Position numbers and translations under genes: made by a program | Assembly (NCBI GenBank): GCA_026545765.1 | Contig: JAIFAC010000138.1 | Location: 102,683 to 166,682 of the forward strand | Direction of reading: 5' to 3' | DNA length: 64,000 bases | Origin: Plantago major | Taxonomy: Eukaryota > Streptophyta > Magnoliopsida > Lamiales > Plantaginaceae | The notes under the pieces: generated by a model | What the model was told of the DNA's origin: nothing | Seen by the model: only the letters and a program-made list of their open reading frames with translations | Database searches by the model: none | Shown here: one piece after another, positions 23,462 through 36,598 of the stretch | Position numbering within the stretch: the stretch's first letter is position 1 | Layout: every line of letters begins with the position of its first letter

Positions 23462-24342
23462 AAGGTATAATTACATGTGTACCCAAATATAAATTATATA
23501 TTTGAAACACTAATTTCAACTAAATTAAATTTTATGGAATATATAACAAGTTAACATATAAATTAAACTAAGATTAACCTCGCAGAATGCTACTAAGATA
23601 GCTTTTACTTTAATAATAAATATAAATGTAAGATGAAATAAATTAACCGTAAAATAAGATACCAAAATTCTCAGAACAACGTCTTACGTGATTCTCCATG
23701 TACTTTCGCCTAATACTATATCAACGTGTCTTTATTTATGAGAATTATGAAATGTAAATGCAACTCACCATGACGTATACGCTTTTTAAAGGGGTAGGAC
23801 CCAACCCGAACCCGTTCAAAACCCGATGGGTGGATAACATAGCAGTATTTTATATCGAGTCCCTACCCGTACCTAACACGTTAATTAATAAATTATACTT
23901 CAATTCGAACCAAAATAAAATACAAAAGTGTATAATGCAATTAAATGGGTTGGTTCCAACAACCTATGGGGTGGTGTGTGCTCCCCACCACACACACAAA
24001 AATTATTATATTGAAACATAATTTCAAATGTTACGTTTTGCCAAGACCTCCTCGGACTTTTTACTAACTTAACCATAAAATGTTGTAGTCCGGGTATTGT
24101 CACAAAGGTTTGGAACGGTTCGAGTATATGGGCGGTCCGGACCTGAACATTATTATTTCAAGCGGGTTTAAATTCAAGTTTGATAGAACCCGACCCGTGT
24201 AAAAGTAAAACGACTAACATCAATGTAGAGTGTTCCTGACTTTTGTGAATTGTCATGACTTAGTAGACATGTATAGAAAAATATATGTGCTGGAATCTAT
24301 AATAGGAAATTGTTTATCCTTTATACAAATATGGTGTGAAAT
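23462..24342. other. Spacer between S16 and the MULE
   Basis: No gene seen. At 23795-23840 and 24120-24200 there are words such as acccgaacccg and acccgacccgtg in opposite contexts, a common pattern in decayed plant DNA transposons, but I cannot define ends. Confidence 0.45.
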
Positions 24343-25820
24343 TTAAAATCTGGGTGAATTTCATCCAGTACCCCTCTTAGATGTTCTAATTACACTTGGG
24401 TACCAGTTAGATCAACAATAACATATAAGTCCAGTTAGATAAAAATCAATTACATATAAGTCCTCGAATTTGACTTTTGCGATTTAAAACCCGGAAAAGG
24501 CATTTATACTCGTCCAAATATCGATTTTATTTCGCCAAACAAATTTTTATCATGGCACGCATGGCACGGTGGACCTATATGTAATTGATAATTTAGTATC
24601 GTACTAGAATGTAATTGATATATGGCCGTTATTTTCAAAAAACTAGCCAGTAGTTATTTTGAGCCAATTTAAGCCCCAAAATGCCCATATTCATCCATTT
24701 TTACCGATCCTTCTTCACTCAAACTAACAATGGAGAAGACCGATGAAATTGGCCCAATTTGCAGATTTCTAAGTGTCGCGTTTAACTATTCTCTCCGTTA
24801 AAAGGTGTGAACCGCATGAAGGAAGATTCTATTGAGATGTCCAACACATGGGTGGTCCGAATGGTGTCTTGTTCAAGAAAACGCTCAAAATGGACGAGGA
24901 GATATCATGCAAGCCAAATTGTTATCTCAATTTGTTCCACCACATCAACATACTTCAAGGCGCCAAAATATGGAACACCAAGCTACAAGTGTGCAAACTA
25001 CAAGTGAAGATGATGCAATGGTAAAACAAAACAAAAGAAGAGATGTACAACCGCCATGGATACTCAAGAAGACAAATACATGAGAGTTAGGCAACTCATT
25101 TGCCTAAACCTATTCTTGTTTGTCGGTACCGCCAGCAAATAAGTAATGCATTCAAGTAGATTAAGTAGGCAAAGTAGTAGAAGTTGTAGTAGAAGAAGTA
25201 ACATGTATTGAACATTTTTCCAATGTATGTTTCAATACAAGTTGCAAATCGAGTAGCATCAAAAGTGCCATCATCAAAATAGCCTAACCAAAATCATAAG
25301 GTTATAATCAAAATAAACCACCAAATCATAAGGTTATAATCAAAATATATCACCAAAACATCCACCCAAATACTTGATCAACTCTACGGCCCAAACCAAT
25401 GTCCTAATCCCTTCCCTCTTGGTGCCATTGCTGCTGCCAAAGGTGCCCTAGTGTTATCGCTTCGCCTTCGCCTACCAAAGGCTGCTGCAAAGAGCTTCCG
25501 CCAAAGGACCCTTCCTCCAAAGTTGTTCCCTAGCTCTTTTCTTCCTCTGCTTGCATTTGCAATTATTTCAATCCAAACTCAACAAATTTCAATCACAAGC
25601 CTATTTCAATCATTAACTACAACCAACAAGTTCCCAATTATGACAAAGAACGAGTTGCCATTTCACTTACATCACCTTGTTCATTTTGTCGAGGTTGAGT
25701 AGAAGATGCTTGGTCGAGCCGAGAAGAAGATGTTTGTTGTCGAATGAGTAGAAGAATGAGGTTGATTTTGAGTTGCAAATTGATTGGGCTCTTCATCATC
25801 TTCCTTATTCTGCAATTAAT

Positions 25821-26144
25821 TCAAACAAAACATGCATATAAGGAACATGTAATTTGTATCTTAAAACAAACAAACAAACACTCAAATATACTTACCAAAG
25901 TTGGACATTTCCTGCAGTTATGCCCTCTCACTCCACACAGACTGCACTTAGGTGGCCTCCTTGTTTTCTCGTGATTGAACCTTAGCCTTTTACTAGGACC
26001 TTCACTAGGATGTTTGATCCTAGATACAGTAGGCCTTCCAGGTGGTCTGAGAACATCAGGTGGTGAACATTCATCTTGAGTTAAATCTTGTGGCCAAAAC
26101 CTATATTGGGGAACAGGCTGAATCATCATGTCATATGCCCTCAA
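25821..26144 (-). pseudogene. MULE transposase C-terminal zinc-knuckle region
   Basis: The frame carries the usual C-terminal pattern of plant MuDR-type transposases: a segment with WPQD, a proline-rich PPGRPTVSRIK linker, basic residues, then a CX2CX4HX4C knuckle (CSLCGVRGHNCRKC, about 25905-25946) that probably helps DNA binding. The family order is MULE transposase core, SWIM zinc finger, then this region. The core upstream is missing or unrecognisable. Confidence 0.75.
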
Positions 26145-26414
26145 ATAAGCTGCCTTAGTATGGTTGTTTTCAGATTCTCTTTCTTCTCATCAGGTTCATT
26201 CGCTCACAGACATAGTGGCATTTGCAGAGCATTTGCATCACCTCATCATTCACTACAACATCACCTTGATTTTCATGCAAATCACCCCAGCTTCCTCATT
26301 CTCATCATCCGCAGTATCACCCTATGAAAACCTATCTCCTCATCCTCACTATCATGCAACATCGACTTTTTGAGCCTCATACTCCCCAAACACTTCCTCA
26401 CACCATCACTTTGT

Positions 26415-27380
26415 TCACCTTCCTCGCTCCCTCATTTTGAACTTCTTCATTACCAAGTCGCTTCGCACTCTCTTTCTCATAGGAATTTGCATTCCGACTT
26501 TCATGTGATTCAGCCTCCACACCTTGGTCATGATAATCCTCATCATCACTATCATCACTACTACCTTGTTCTCCTCATCCTCACTCTCATACATTTTTCC
26601 CTTCCCTTTTCCCAATTTATCATCATCAACCCAATCCTCAACTACCACATCATCCACCATGCACTTATCTTTATTGTTCTGCTTTTGATTGTTCAAGACT
26701 TCCAATATGTTGAGAAAAGATATCCGACAAAAGAGTCTCAAACTCTTCATCTCGCACTCAAATTCACTCCTAGACTTAACAGGAGTAGGCTCAACATGTC
26801 TTGGAATGTAAGGACTAGGGGTTTCTTTGTCGGCTTTTTCAGATGGTTGTGGAGTTTGTGCAGTAGCTTAAGGTGGAGTTTTAGCAGTGTAGCAGCCAGG
26901 TGGAGTTTGAGCACAAGGTGGAGATTGTGGAGGAGTAGATCGTGTTGGAGTGACAGGGGTGGGGTGTTTCATCATCACTAGGACATCACCAAATCAACAT
27001 ATTCAGGAATGTGTGGGATGTGGTCTGGCTTACAAGTTCTAAACAGATTTCTTCTAGCAAATGTTTCAAGATGGACCTCGTGGAGGGTACATACTCTACA
27101 TCAACATCACTATTAACAAAGCTTTTGAATTTTTGGAGCAAGACATGTCAATAGCCAAAGGTTCAACATCAAAAGTAGTTAAATGCAACTCTACTTCTAG
27201 TCCTTGCATATTTCTCTCAAACATCAACCTCACAAATGAATCATCTATAACATCTATTGTTTCAAAAGAATTCTCAACATAAGCCACCTTTGTAAAAAAC
27301 AGAGAACCCCTACTTTCCACACGCTCTAATATAGCATCAACATCCTTCATAAGTTTAGCATGTGTACCTTGAAGAATCAA
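26415..27380 (-). pseudogene. MULE transposase N-terminal remnant
   Basis: Two minus-strand frames (26415-26750 and 27096-27380) hold an acidic segment (YESEDEENK, DDVVVEDW) of the kind that precedes the MuDR N-terminal domain in plant MULE proteins. The rest is decayed. Position and orientation fit the C-terminal remnant at 25821-26144. Assignment rests on context and acidic character, not on a clear motif. Confidence 0.45.
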
Positions 27381-28036
27381 CGCCGACCAACATGAATTCC
27401 TCCCTACCTGTGAAGTCCGATGTTAAATTTTGCCCCATTGAAACTGTAATAAGCATCAAAACAAACATATAAACAGATTAATATTAAGCAAGACAACCCT
27501 AGCTATAACTCAGATTGAACTACGATACAAACCACTCAAATCAAACACGAAATTGTGGATACTTAGATGAATCCGACATGAATAACACAAAACTAACAAC
27601 AAAATTGAACCTTTACATGTATGAACAAAATCCCTACCTCACAATGCCAAATATCGCTAACAGTGAGAATAGCCGAATTGATGTTATACGTGCTATAATG
27701 GCCGATTACGCTTGATTTTCGATGATTAAGAGTACACCGTGTTAGTGAGTGAAGAAGACGAAGGGAAGATGATCGGTTTCATGGTGGAGTTTTGGAAATG
27801 AATTTTAACCTAGAAAGGTAAAAAGGTAAAGACTCCAACTAAGGCCATGTTTGTTTGTCCCATAATTGATTTCAAATTATGTCGTCAATGATTATTAGCT
27901 TTCGACTGGATGTTATTGTTGAACTAAGTGACCCTTAGATGCAATGCCCCTATCTAACAGGGGGGGTATATGTAATTAACTCTTAAAATCTTATTATCTA
28001 AGAATTTTTCTAACTAAGGTTTTTGATGATACACGA

Positions 28037-28097
28037 ATATATATATATATATATTTATATATACATATATACATATATATTTATATATATATAAATA

Positions 28098-28141
<44 letters not shown>
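28037..28141. repeat. (AT)n microsatellite
   Basis: Imperfect AT/TA dinucleotide tract of about 105 bp, 45 bp beyond the right MULE target duplication. Confidence 0.95.
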
Positions 28142-28146
<5 letters not shown>

Positions 28147-28359
28147 TACACAACATATTTTAAAGAAAATTGTAATTTTAATAAGATAATAAAATAATTA
28201 CAAGATATGGGCGTTTATGAACAAATATGGTTTATATAAATGATGCAAGAGTTTTGATGCAAGATAAACAAATGTGAGTTTTTTTTTTTTTTTTTTAGAC
28301 TTTAGTATGAAGTTCGAAGGTATTTGAAGGATTTAAGTAATGAAGCTAAGGAATAGGCT

Positions 28360-29760
28360 AAAAGTTTAAGTCGCCATAAGTTGGTTTTTGAAAGTAAGTA
28401 TATTGATCATTGGGTAATCGATTCGCTACAACAAGGATTTCAAACAAGGTCCCACCAAACTCGAAGAACTTGATTTCGTTTATTACTCTCATGAGTGATA
28501 TGGCAAGACTTGGGAAAGAATAGATACCCACCGAGAATATTAAGACTATTGTCAAGTCTTAACCACAACCGGAGCATACTAAATTCTTTTATTTTAACCA
28601 AGGTATGCCAAATATCACTCAAAGGAACTTTTCTCTCATCTTACATCAAGGACTATGAGACAACTCAGAGAGAACAAACAACTGAAAAGTTGCAGAATGT
28701 TGCTCTAGTTACTCAAGGAACTTCTGAAAAGAAGAAAAGCAAGGAGGAGACTGAGGATGCTCTTGCTGCAAAGCAAATGAGCAAATTTGTCAGTCGAGAA
28801 ATTGAGAGAAGAAAATCCAAAGAGAAGCTGAAAAAGCATCTAGGCTCAAACTATCACCAGTACAAAAATATGCAAAGCTCACGAACAAGCCAAATTTCGT
28901 AAAGCATCATGTACTGAGGAAGCAGAAATTGGAAACGATATCTGTTTCTATTGTCAAAAACCTGGCCACTTCAAGAAGGATTGTCCTGCCCTCAACAAAC
29001 TAAGGACAGGCGACAAGAAAGATAGAAGAATCTTCAAAAGAAGCTGGCCAGAAAGCTTTGTTAAATGAAGAAAGAAAGAAAATCCAAATTCAACTGGATG
29101 CTCTAGATGTTGAGACAGATTCTGAAGATGACAATTCAGATGACTCAACCTTACCATCACCAGAATTATGTGGAGTTACTCATGATATAATCGACTTTGG
29201 CCTCAAGAAGAATGAAATGTGTGGAGTTGCTGAAATTGACGGTCCAGACATCTCCAACATAGAAAACTTTCTTATGGCTGATGAGGTAACACATACTTCT
29301 TGCTACACTTATGAAAGTGATGAAGAGGAAACAAAAAATCTAGAAAATCTCAGGAAAGAACTTAACATCTATGAAAGAGAATTTCTAATGATCCGAGCTA
29401 GAGCCGAAAACCTTGAAGAAGAAAAGAATTCTCTTGCAAAGGAAAATTCTCAATTAGTTAATGTATCTGAGAAAAAGGATGCTGAAAATGCATTTCTCAA
29501 AGCTCAGATATCTGAGACTGAAAAGTCACATAAAGAAGCAATGGCTGAATTACAAAAGAAATATGAAGATCTTCTTTCTGAGAACAAGGAACTCAAGAAG
29601 AAAGAATTATCTTTTCTATCTTATGCCAAAGCTAGTGACACTCTTACTGAAGTACAATCTTACTTAAGAGATCCTTCAGAAAATAAAGGACTCAATGAAT
29701 ACACAGATGATTGTTCTATCACTCAATAAGAGTAAGGAGAAAAGAACATTTGTAAGTACT
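28360..29760 (+). pseudogene. Sirevirus-like gag region
   Basis: Broken frames (28495-28902, then 29058-29729) cover the end of the copia Gag domain, a charged segment, a zinc knuckle CFYCQKPGHFKKDC at 28943-28984 that would bind element RNA, and a long acidic, heptad-rich region (about 29160-29640, ENLEEEKNSLAKENSQL and similar) that should form a coiled coil. The coiled-coil extension after the knuckle is longer than in small copia elements. The N-terminus is absent. Confidence 0.8.
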
Positions 29761-30182
29761 CAAAGAAGACGGTTCCCATGCAATCTATAGTATCGGTGAA
29801 AATACAAAGATTGTCGACAAAGGAAAGGCAATATGACTAAACCTTTGTGGAAAAACAAGTCAAAAACAAACTGGGTACGCTTCGAAAAGAAACACAACAC
29901 CGAAAAGTGTAAACACCACAAGGTTATGTCTCTCAAAAAGGTAGAATTGCAGAGTGCAAATTCTCCCATGTCACTTTTTCCGAAAGAAATCGATCAACCA
30001 GAGACTAGCAAAGTCACGAGAAAAGATCTCGATAGCTTCAAGTGCTCAAACGGTATTGCTACAAAGGCATCGGAAAACAACTTGCTCATGAGTACAAGCA
30101 GAGCAAGAACGATGGTCGAAAGCTAGAATTGCTCAAAGCAATTATCGGCGGAAGTTAAATCAAGCCACCGAAAATCAATGCC

Positions 30183-30960
30183 GTGGCTAGAAGAAATCTA
30201 GCAAGGAAGGCTAAGTTTGTCGAAAGCAAACCTGTAAACCGACAGTATCCGAAAGCATCATATGGAGCACCTAGGAACACACCAAGGAAGAAAATAATTT
30301 TACTAATGATAACATTCATTCAAAAGAATTCTCCTTACGCCTCGCTGCATAAAAGCATATTTCAAAGAAACTCATTCAAAATGGATTCCTACCGAAGAAC
30401 TTTTGATTCGACGGTTTGCCCATCAAAGATATGAGAACCTAATCTCCGCTTTCTCACAGGTGCGTAATGCTTCCGGACTAAAGCACAATGGATATTTGAT
30501 AATGGATGCGAAAGCACATGACAGAGACAAAGCAAATCCTGATTAGAAAGCTTGCAACACGTGACCGTATATCAAATTTGTTGAGGAGAATTAAATCCCT
30601 CTCGATTTGGCAACGCTAAATTGGGGACTTTAACAATCACCGACGACATATGTTAAGGATTTGAAATATAATCTATTTAGCATGAGCCAGCTTATGCATA
30701 AGGGTTTTACTATAAAATTCAAAGCTAAACATCGCAAACTAATTGACAATGAGTCAAAGCGCATACCTTGGTTGGTCGGAAAGGCGCCTTTATGTTGCCG
30801 ATCACATCCGCCACAATCAAGAATGTCTCATGGTGAGTCAATCCGTCCATGTAAGAGCACCGTTATGGCACAAAAGAATGAGTCACTTGAACTTCAAAAC
30901 TCAATAGACTTGCCAAGAAAGAGTTAGTGGTGGTCTTCCGTAAACATCTTTCGTAAAGGA
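30183..30960 (+). pseudogene. Sirevirus-like protease and pre-integrase region, heavily decayed
   Basis: Near 30489 the protease active-site region reads WIFDNGC, where copia has W-[YI]-x-D-S-G-C, so the Ser of D-S-G is replaced. A stop follows a few codons later. At 30660-30720 the YNLFSMSQL block typical of the region after the protease is visible, and near 30870-30930 the HLNF segment of the GAG-pre-integrase domain. Frames change repeatedly. Confidence 0.7.
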
Positions 30961-31029
30961 TGGTATCTGCTCGCCGCCGATGGGGAAACAATCTAAGATC
31001 TCTTTCAAGACCAAAATCGTACACTCTAG

Positions 31030-32185
31030 TGTTAGACCACGCAACTTTTACACATGGATCTATTTGAATCATCAGAATTAGTTATGCAGAAAGAAGTACC
31101 GTTGTTGTAGATGACTTCTCAAGATTCACTGGGTTTTCTTCAAACACAAATCTGATGCTGGTGGAGATACCAAACTTGTCAAAAAGCTTGAAGTCATGAA
31201 AATGACAAGGTATCTGCAATCGTATTGCACTATGGTACCGAGTTTGTCAACCAAGACATAAAGGAGTTTTGTACCGCAAAGGTATACAACACCAACTTTC
31301 CTCTGAAGAACACCTCAACAAAATGGTGTTGCAGAAGGAAAAACAGAACCCTTAAAGAAGTCCGTAAGGACAATGCTAATGACATCAAATAAGTGAAATT
31401 TATCGGGTTCAAGCTTTAAACACAACTTGTTACACTCGTAATGTATGCTTGATAAACAAACACCATGACAGGACCCCCTATGAAATCTTGGTTGGTAGAC
31501 CCCCTAATATCAAACATCTGAGAGTATTTGGTTGTAGATGTTTTGTTCTAAACAATGAGAAAGATTATCTCGAGAACATTTCAACCAAAGGCGTATGAAG
31601 GTGTTTTTCTGCTATTCCACAAACAAAGAAAGCTTACAGAGTATACAACAAAAGAACAAAGAAAATTCAAGAATCACCATGTCAGATTCTATGAAGGAAA
31701 TAAGAGAACACCTCCTATTGATGAACTCTCAGAAAGGTTCAAAAAATTATTACTGAGGGACTCTAAAGAAGAATCCTCAGAAAGGAGAAACATCACTATG
31801 GAAAGTGAGGATGACTCTGACGTAGAAAAGCTTGAAAAGCCTAGTAACAACAAGATGACTCACAAACTGATGAGGAATTTCCTATGAGTTTTCCAGAAAT
31901 GGAACAAAGTTATCGAGAACCTTCATCATGAAGAGGTATCCGAAAATAAAATGTCAAATGCATGCTTTATATCTCTAACACCGAAAAGTGATGATATCAA
32001 TGACATTTCCCATATGTCAGATACTGAAAATGTATCAAATCAAAATCTTAGTGATTCACATTCAGATCACCTGGATATTGATCCTACTAGCACTAAACCT
32101 ATGATGAAATGGATCAAAGATCATCCTACAAAGGATATAATCGACCAATTAATCGTGGTGTTAGGACTAGGAGAGCAATAGTAAA
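31030..32185 (+). pseudogene. Sirevirus-like integrase region
   Basis: Fragments in several frames show HMDLFES (first catalytic Asp, near 31050), a DDFSR-like segment near 31110, the catalytic Glu region near 31330, and the C-terminal part with RTPYEI and the LRVFGCRCFVLN block at 31460-31555. Two charged linker frames follow (31555-31887 and 31951-32181), typical of the region between integrase and RT. No long intact frame remains. Confidence 0.75.
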
Positions 32186-32229
32186 ATGCTAACTTCTTTC
32201 GATGTTTCATCTCAATATTGAACCTAAAA

Positions 32230-33717
32230 TATAGAAGAAGCATTAGAGACCAAGACCGGATCTCGCAATGCAAGAAGAGTTCGATCAATTTGAGAGAAAC
32301 AAAGTCCGGAAACTAGTTCCATTTATAGAAGGAATATCCGTGATTGGAACTAAATGGGTTTTCGTAAACAAGATGAATGAATCGTGAAATAACCGTAAAC
32401 AAAGCAAGATTGGTCGCTAAGGGATTTACTCGCATCAAGGTTTAGATTTTGACGAGTCATATGCACCAGCCATTGCCGATTGATGCAATAAGACTTTTCT
32501 AGCCTTTCATACTCATAAAGATTTCAAAGTTTATCGATGGATGTCAAAAGTGCATTCTTAAACTATGAACTTGCGTAAGAAGTTTATGTTGAGCAACCAC
32601 CGCTTTGAAGTTTCCTCGTAAAGTAGAATGGTCTATAAACCATGTAAAGCTCAGATGGATCAAACAGCTCCAAGAGCATGGTATGACACTTTGGCCAAGT
32701 ACCTTCTGGAAAGTGGTTTCAAGAAAGGTGAAGTTGATAAAACTTTATTTACCTTAAATCATGACGGGAAACTACTCTTAGTTCAAGTATATGTTGATGA
32801 CATCATATTTGGATCTAAGGACAAGCAACTTTGTAATGACTTTGCAAATCTCATGAAAAGCAAGTTTGAGATGAGCATGATGGAAGAAATGAATTATTTC
32901 CTAGGATTGCAAGTCAAGCAACTCAATGATGGAATATTCATTAGCCAAACAAAGTATGCAAAAGATATGCTCAAAAATTCAATCTTAAGCCTTCCAAAAG
33001 AATGCTAAGATACCTATGAGCATTGGAACCAAAATGACCTATACCGAATCATAAGAGTGTTGAAGAACATAAGTATAGGAAATTGATATGTTCACTACTT
33101 TACCTCACCGCAAGTAGACCGATATTCAATATGCCGAGTATGCTAGATTTCAAACAAATCCAATGCAAACACACTACAACATTGCTATGAAAATATTAAG
33201 GTATGTAAAGGGTACAGAGATGTAGGATCGTGGTATCCTAAAGAAAGTGGATTGAGTTTAGCTGGTACTCAGACGCCGATTATGCCGGATCATCGCTGAT
33301 AGGAAAAGCACCTCGTGAACTTGTCATTGGCACTAGACTTATCTCATGGTTTAGCAAGAAGCAAAACTCAATTGCAACTTCTACCAGAGGTCGATTATAT
33401 TGTCAAGTTGTTGTGCAACACAAATTGTGGATACAACAACAACTTAAAGACTATGGACTCGATGAGAAGAAAACTCCCATTTTCTCGTGATAACACAAGT
33501 GCTATCACATTACACGTAATCCTAAATTTCATGCCAGAACAAAGCACATTGATGTTAGACATCACTTCATCAGAGACCATGTTGAAAAAGGCAATATAGA
33601 GATACTCAAGATTGGCACTGAAGTCCAACTTGCAGATATCTTCACTAAGCCACTACAAGAAAGTAGATTCTTAGCCTTAAGACATAGTCTTGGACTAATG
33701 GAACTACCAATGAACTG
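32230..33717 (+). pseudogene. Sirevirus-like reverse transcriptase and RNase H
   Basis: The RT starts near 32250 (WKLVP-like, then GTKWVF and RLVAKGFT-like blocks in changing frames). Its best frame, 32628-33008, has the active site VYVDDIIFGS near 32790 followed by SKFEMSMMEEMNYFLGLQV. RNase H follows from about 33180, with an SDADYAG-like first motif and a C-terminal ADIFTKPL near 33630, and stops at 33715-33717. The YVDD core is intact here, unlike Copia-1, but frameshifts disable the protein. Confidence 0.85.
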
Positions 33718-34486
33718 AAAAGTTCAGATATCTGGAACGGCCAACCAGAGAAGAGGTATCTGGAACGGGAATCCAGAAAAGAGAAAAGGGAAATCTGGAA
33801 CGAGTATCCAGAAGTCAGAAAGGCTAAAAAGCAAAAAGATAACTTAAGATCTCTGAGACGGGAACTCAGATATCTGAATCACTCTATAAACGGGGAACAA
33901 AAAAGAGAATAGTATAACTATCTGCAGTCAACTACTCTCTTGAAACTCGCATTATTTCTATCTTGATGAAAACTTGAAAGATCCTAAGTGTAAGATGATT
34001 CAGATGCAAACAGGTCCTTGGTCATACAGATCAGGATTCGTATAGCAAGTCGCCAAAACTCATTAAATGGGCACAATTACACTTGCTGATTCTGATCATT
34101 GCTGAAGAAGCAATGGTGACCCTCGATGAAGTTAAGCGATTGATCTGTACGATGGAAATTAATTCACAGTAAATAGTGGACTGTTGAAATTGCATATGGC
34201 CCACTAAGCATTTAATGCCAACTAGCTTTTGCAAATCATGACACGCATACACAAAATCAATTTGTATGTATTTGTCTGTAGATTCAACTATATATATAGG
34301 ATTTTGGCAAATGAAATCACTTTTGCCTAATCCAAATTTCATCTTGCACAAAAATAGCAAATCCTTCTCGATTCTCTGCAAACCCTCTACAATCTCTGCA
34401 AATCAAGATTAAGTTTTTCTGAAAAGAATCACTGAATCAAATCTCTTTCAAACATCAATTTCAAATCCCTACACTATATAAAGAGA
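33718..34486 (+). promoter_or_regulatory. Promoter-like spacer between pol and the envelope-like region
   Basis: After the pol stop there are imperfect repeats around tatctggaacg (33725-33900). Further on, a TATA-like aactatatatatagg at about 34286-34301 precedes an A/C/T-rich leader and a second TATA-like ctatataaagag near 34473. The first ATG of the envelope-like region is at 34487. This looks like a separate promoter and leader rather than a simple readthrough junction. That is inference from layout. Confidence 0.4.
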
Positions 34487-36522
34487 TGGCCTGCAAGAAC
34501 ACTTCAACACAGAAATCTCAATCCTCCACTGGTACTGCTGAAAAGAAAGCACCAGAGTTGGTTATTGTAAACAATCGACTGGTAGGAGTTTTTAATCCTG
34601 ACCATTAGACTTCAAGTCACAGAATGATTTGGGGTGGTGCCATGATTGAGGAATACCTCACTGCTGCAATAGAAAACCAAACTGACAGAAAATTGATTCT
34701 TGACATGCTTGAAAAGGCACAAATCAAGGGTTTTCTATCCGCCGCCAAGTGGAATTTCATCACCGATGTGTTGAATTTTACAACAACCTGTGATTATTTC
34801 GTATCAAGGACCGAAATAGTGTCTATCAAAACCTCACCCAAGGAAAGGAAATCCTTCCGGACTTAACAACTTCAGAAGTTGTTCGAGGTTCAAAATCTTG
34901 GAAAGGATTTTGAAATAAACACCAAGGATGAGGAACTCCTTGAAGGTGTTAAAGAACTTTACAAAGGACGTGTGTGATCTTGAAAATCGATACACCATCG
35001 AGTTCAAGCTTGTCGACATCCCAACCGCATATCCGCTGTTCACCGATGTACCGCTTGCATTCTTCATGTATGCTTTGATGGTCTACAAGGAGGTGACCAG
35101 ATAAGCCAAGAACGATGGATCATGATGTTCTTGCTTAATCAACAAGACAAAAGGCTGGAAAACCCTTTTAATTGGGGAAAGTACGCCTTCATGAAATTCG
35201 TGAAGAAGATTCAAGGCTTCGAGCTTAAAATTGTCAAAGGACTAGATGAGCCAAAGGCCACAGTAGGCTATGGTCTGAAGATATGCTACTCGGAAAAGCT
35301 CGCATTGAGCTCAGAGACTAGTAAATAGCCAACAATAACTTTACAAATATGAGTATACAAATGATGAAAAGGTTACCGGTCTCGTAAAGGTCCTAAGAAG
35401 CTAAAATCAAAAGATATCTCAAGAAAAGGTTATACTAAGAAGCCTGTAACTTCAAGAAAGAAGTCTCGGCAAATCGTAAGACACACCCAAAGAGGTTGTC
35501 AATTCTCGACATCCGCAGTATTGCCGATGAACTGATAATGGCAGATGAACTCATCAATGCTGCAAAAGAGTTGTCAACTACTGAACAAGTAGACTCAGCA
35601 AGAGAAAGTGCTTTCAGAAATGTTGCGACTAATGCAGAAAGCCTTGCTGATGAACTCATAAATGCTGCCAAGAGTGGTGAAAAGCACCAAGCCCCCATCT
35701 GCAGAAACCGCAGGAATAATGGACCAATCGCCCCAATGTCGATGAGAGCTCGACGATGAAGATGATGAACTAGTCATCTCTCAAGTCCTAGAAATAACAA
35801 AGAGAGCTAAGGTTATCAAAAGTAATCGTGATAAGGTATCTCAAGAAGAACCTACACCAAAGTTGTCAACGAACCTATAGCAAGGGTTGTTGGTGCAAAC
35901 ACATCATCGTGGAATGTCTCTCGCACAACTTCACAAAGCCCGATGAGTGGTATTTTAGTGTCAAGTGCAGATGGAAATGCCACATCTAAAAATCTGGAAG
36001 AACATTCTACTGATCAATCTTCTGCTTCCAGACAACCACAATCACAACAACCACAACAGCCACAAGTGGTTGATGAAATGGTAAATGAACTCCATTTCGA
36101 ATTACCAAAGAATACAAGATGTCAAGAAAACTCAGAATCGAAAGGTGTTCTCCAACTCACCGAGAGGGATAAACCGAGACATCTACTCGTAATGATCAAC
36201 TCAGGAGGCAACGAAGTTGCATACTCAGAAAGGTGTGAAGTACCGTAAACTTCAAACAAAGAAATGACCGACAAGACGACCAATGTATAGAAAGGTCACA
36301 AGTTCCAGAGACCAATCAAATTTAAACCGCCAGTAAATGACCGTTTAACTCTTACCTTGTGAAAAATTTTATACTTATAAATCTTGTTACCTAATAAGAG
36401 TTTCTTTGTTACAGGCTGAGTTAGAAACGCAAAAACAAGAGGAAGCTGAGAAGCTTACCTCAGATACTGAAAAAGAGGTTCCTTCAACCTCAACTCTTGA
36501 GAAATCTGAGCCTGTGCCACAG

Positions 36523-36598
36523 GTAAATGATTCTTAAAGAGAACTAAATTTTCAGTAAAAATGTTTATGTGCTCATTCATGTTAAATGTTTCTAACAG
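36523..36598 (+). other. Apparent intron in the envelope-like region
   Basis: CCACAG|GTAAATGATT ... TTTCTAACAG|GCTCCAACTG. It is 76 bp, AT-rich, with plant-like donor and acceptor. The flanking exon continues in the same style as the one after the next intron (both start GCT after AG). Confidence 0.6.

Larger units (their letters stand above)
24343..27991 (-). mobile_element. Mutator-like element (MULE) with TIRs and 9-bp target duplication
   Basis: The identical 9-bp words TTAAAATCT at 24343-24351 and 27983-27991 flank the element. Inside them are inverted repeats of about 75-85 bp. The left begins GGGTGAATTTCATCCAGTAC. The right, read inward, begins GAGTTAATTACATATACC. Both then share a TTAGAT block and a TCAACAATAACAT block. 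A 9-bp duplication is typical of Mutator elements. The interior holds minus-strand remnants of a MuDR-type transposase, but the space for the catalytic DDE core is too small and the frames are broken, so it is non-autonomous. Confidence 0.85.

Noticed and set aside
26370-26981. 203-codon plus-strand frame inside the MULE
   Set aside because: It is antisense to the acidic N-terminal part of the transposase remnant. Ser/His richness reflects the complementary strand.
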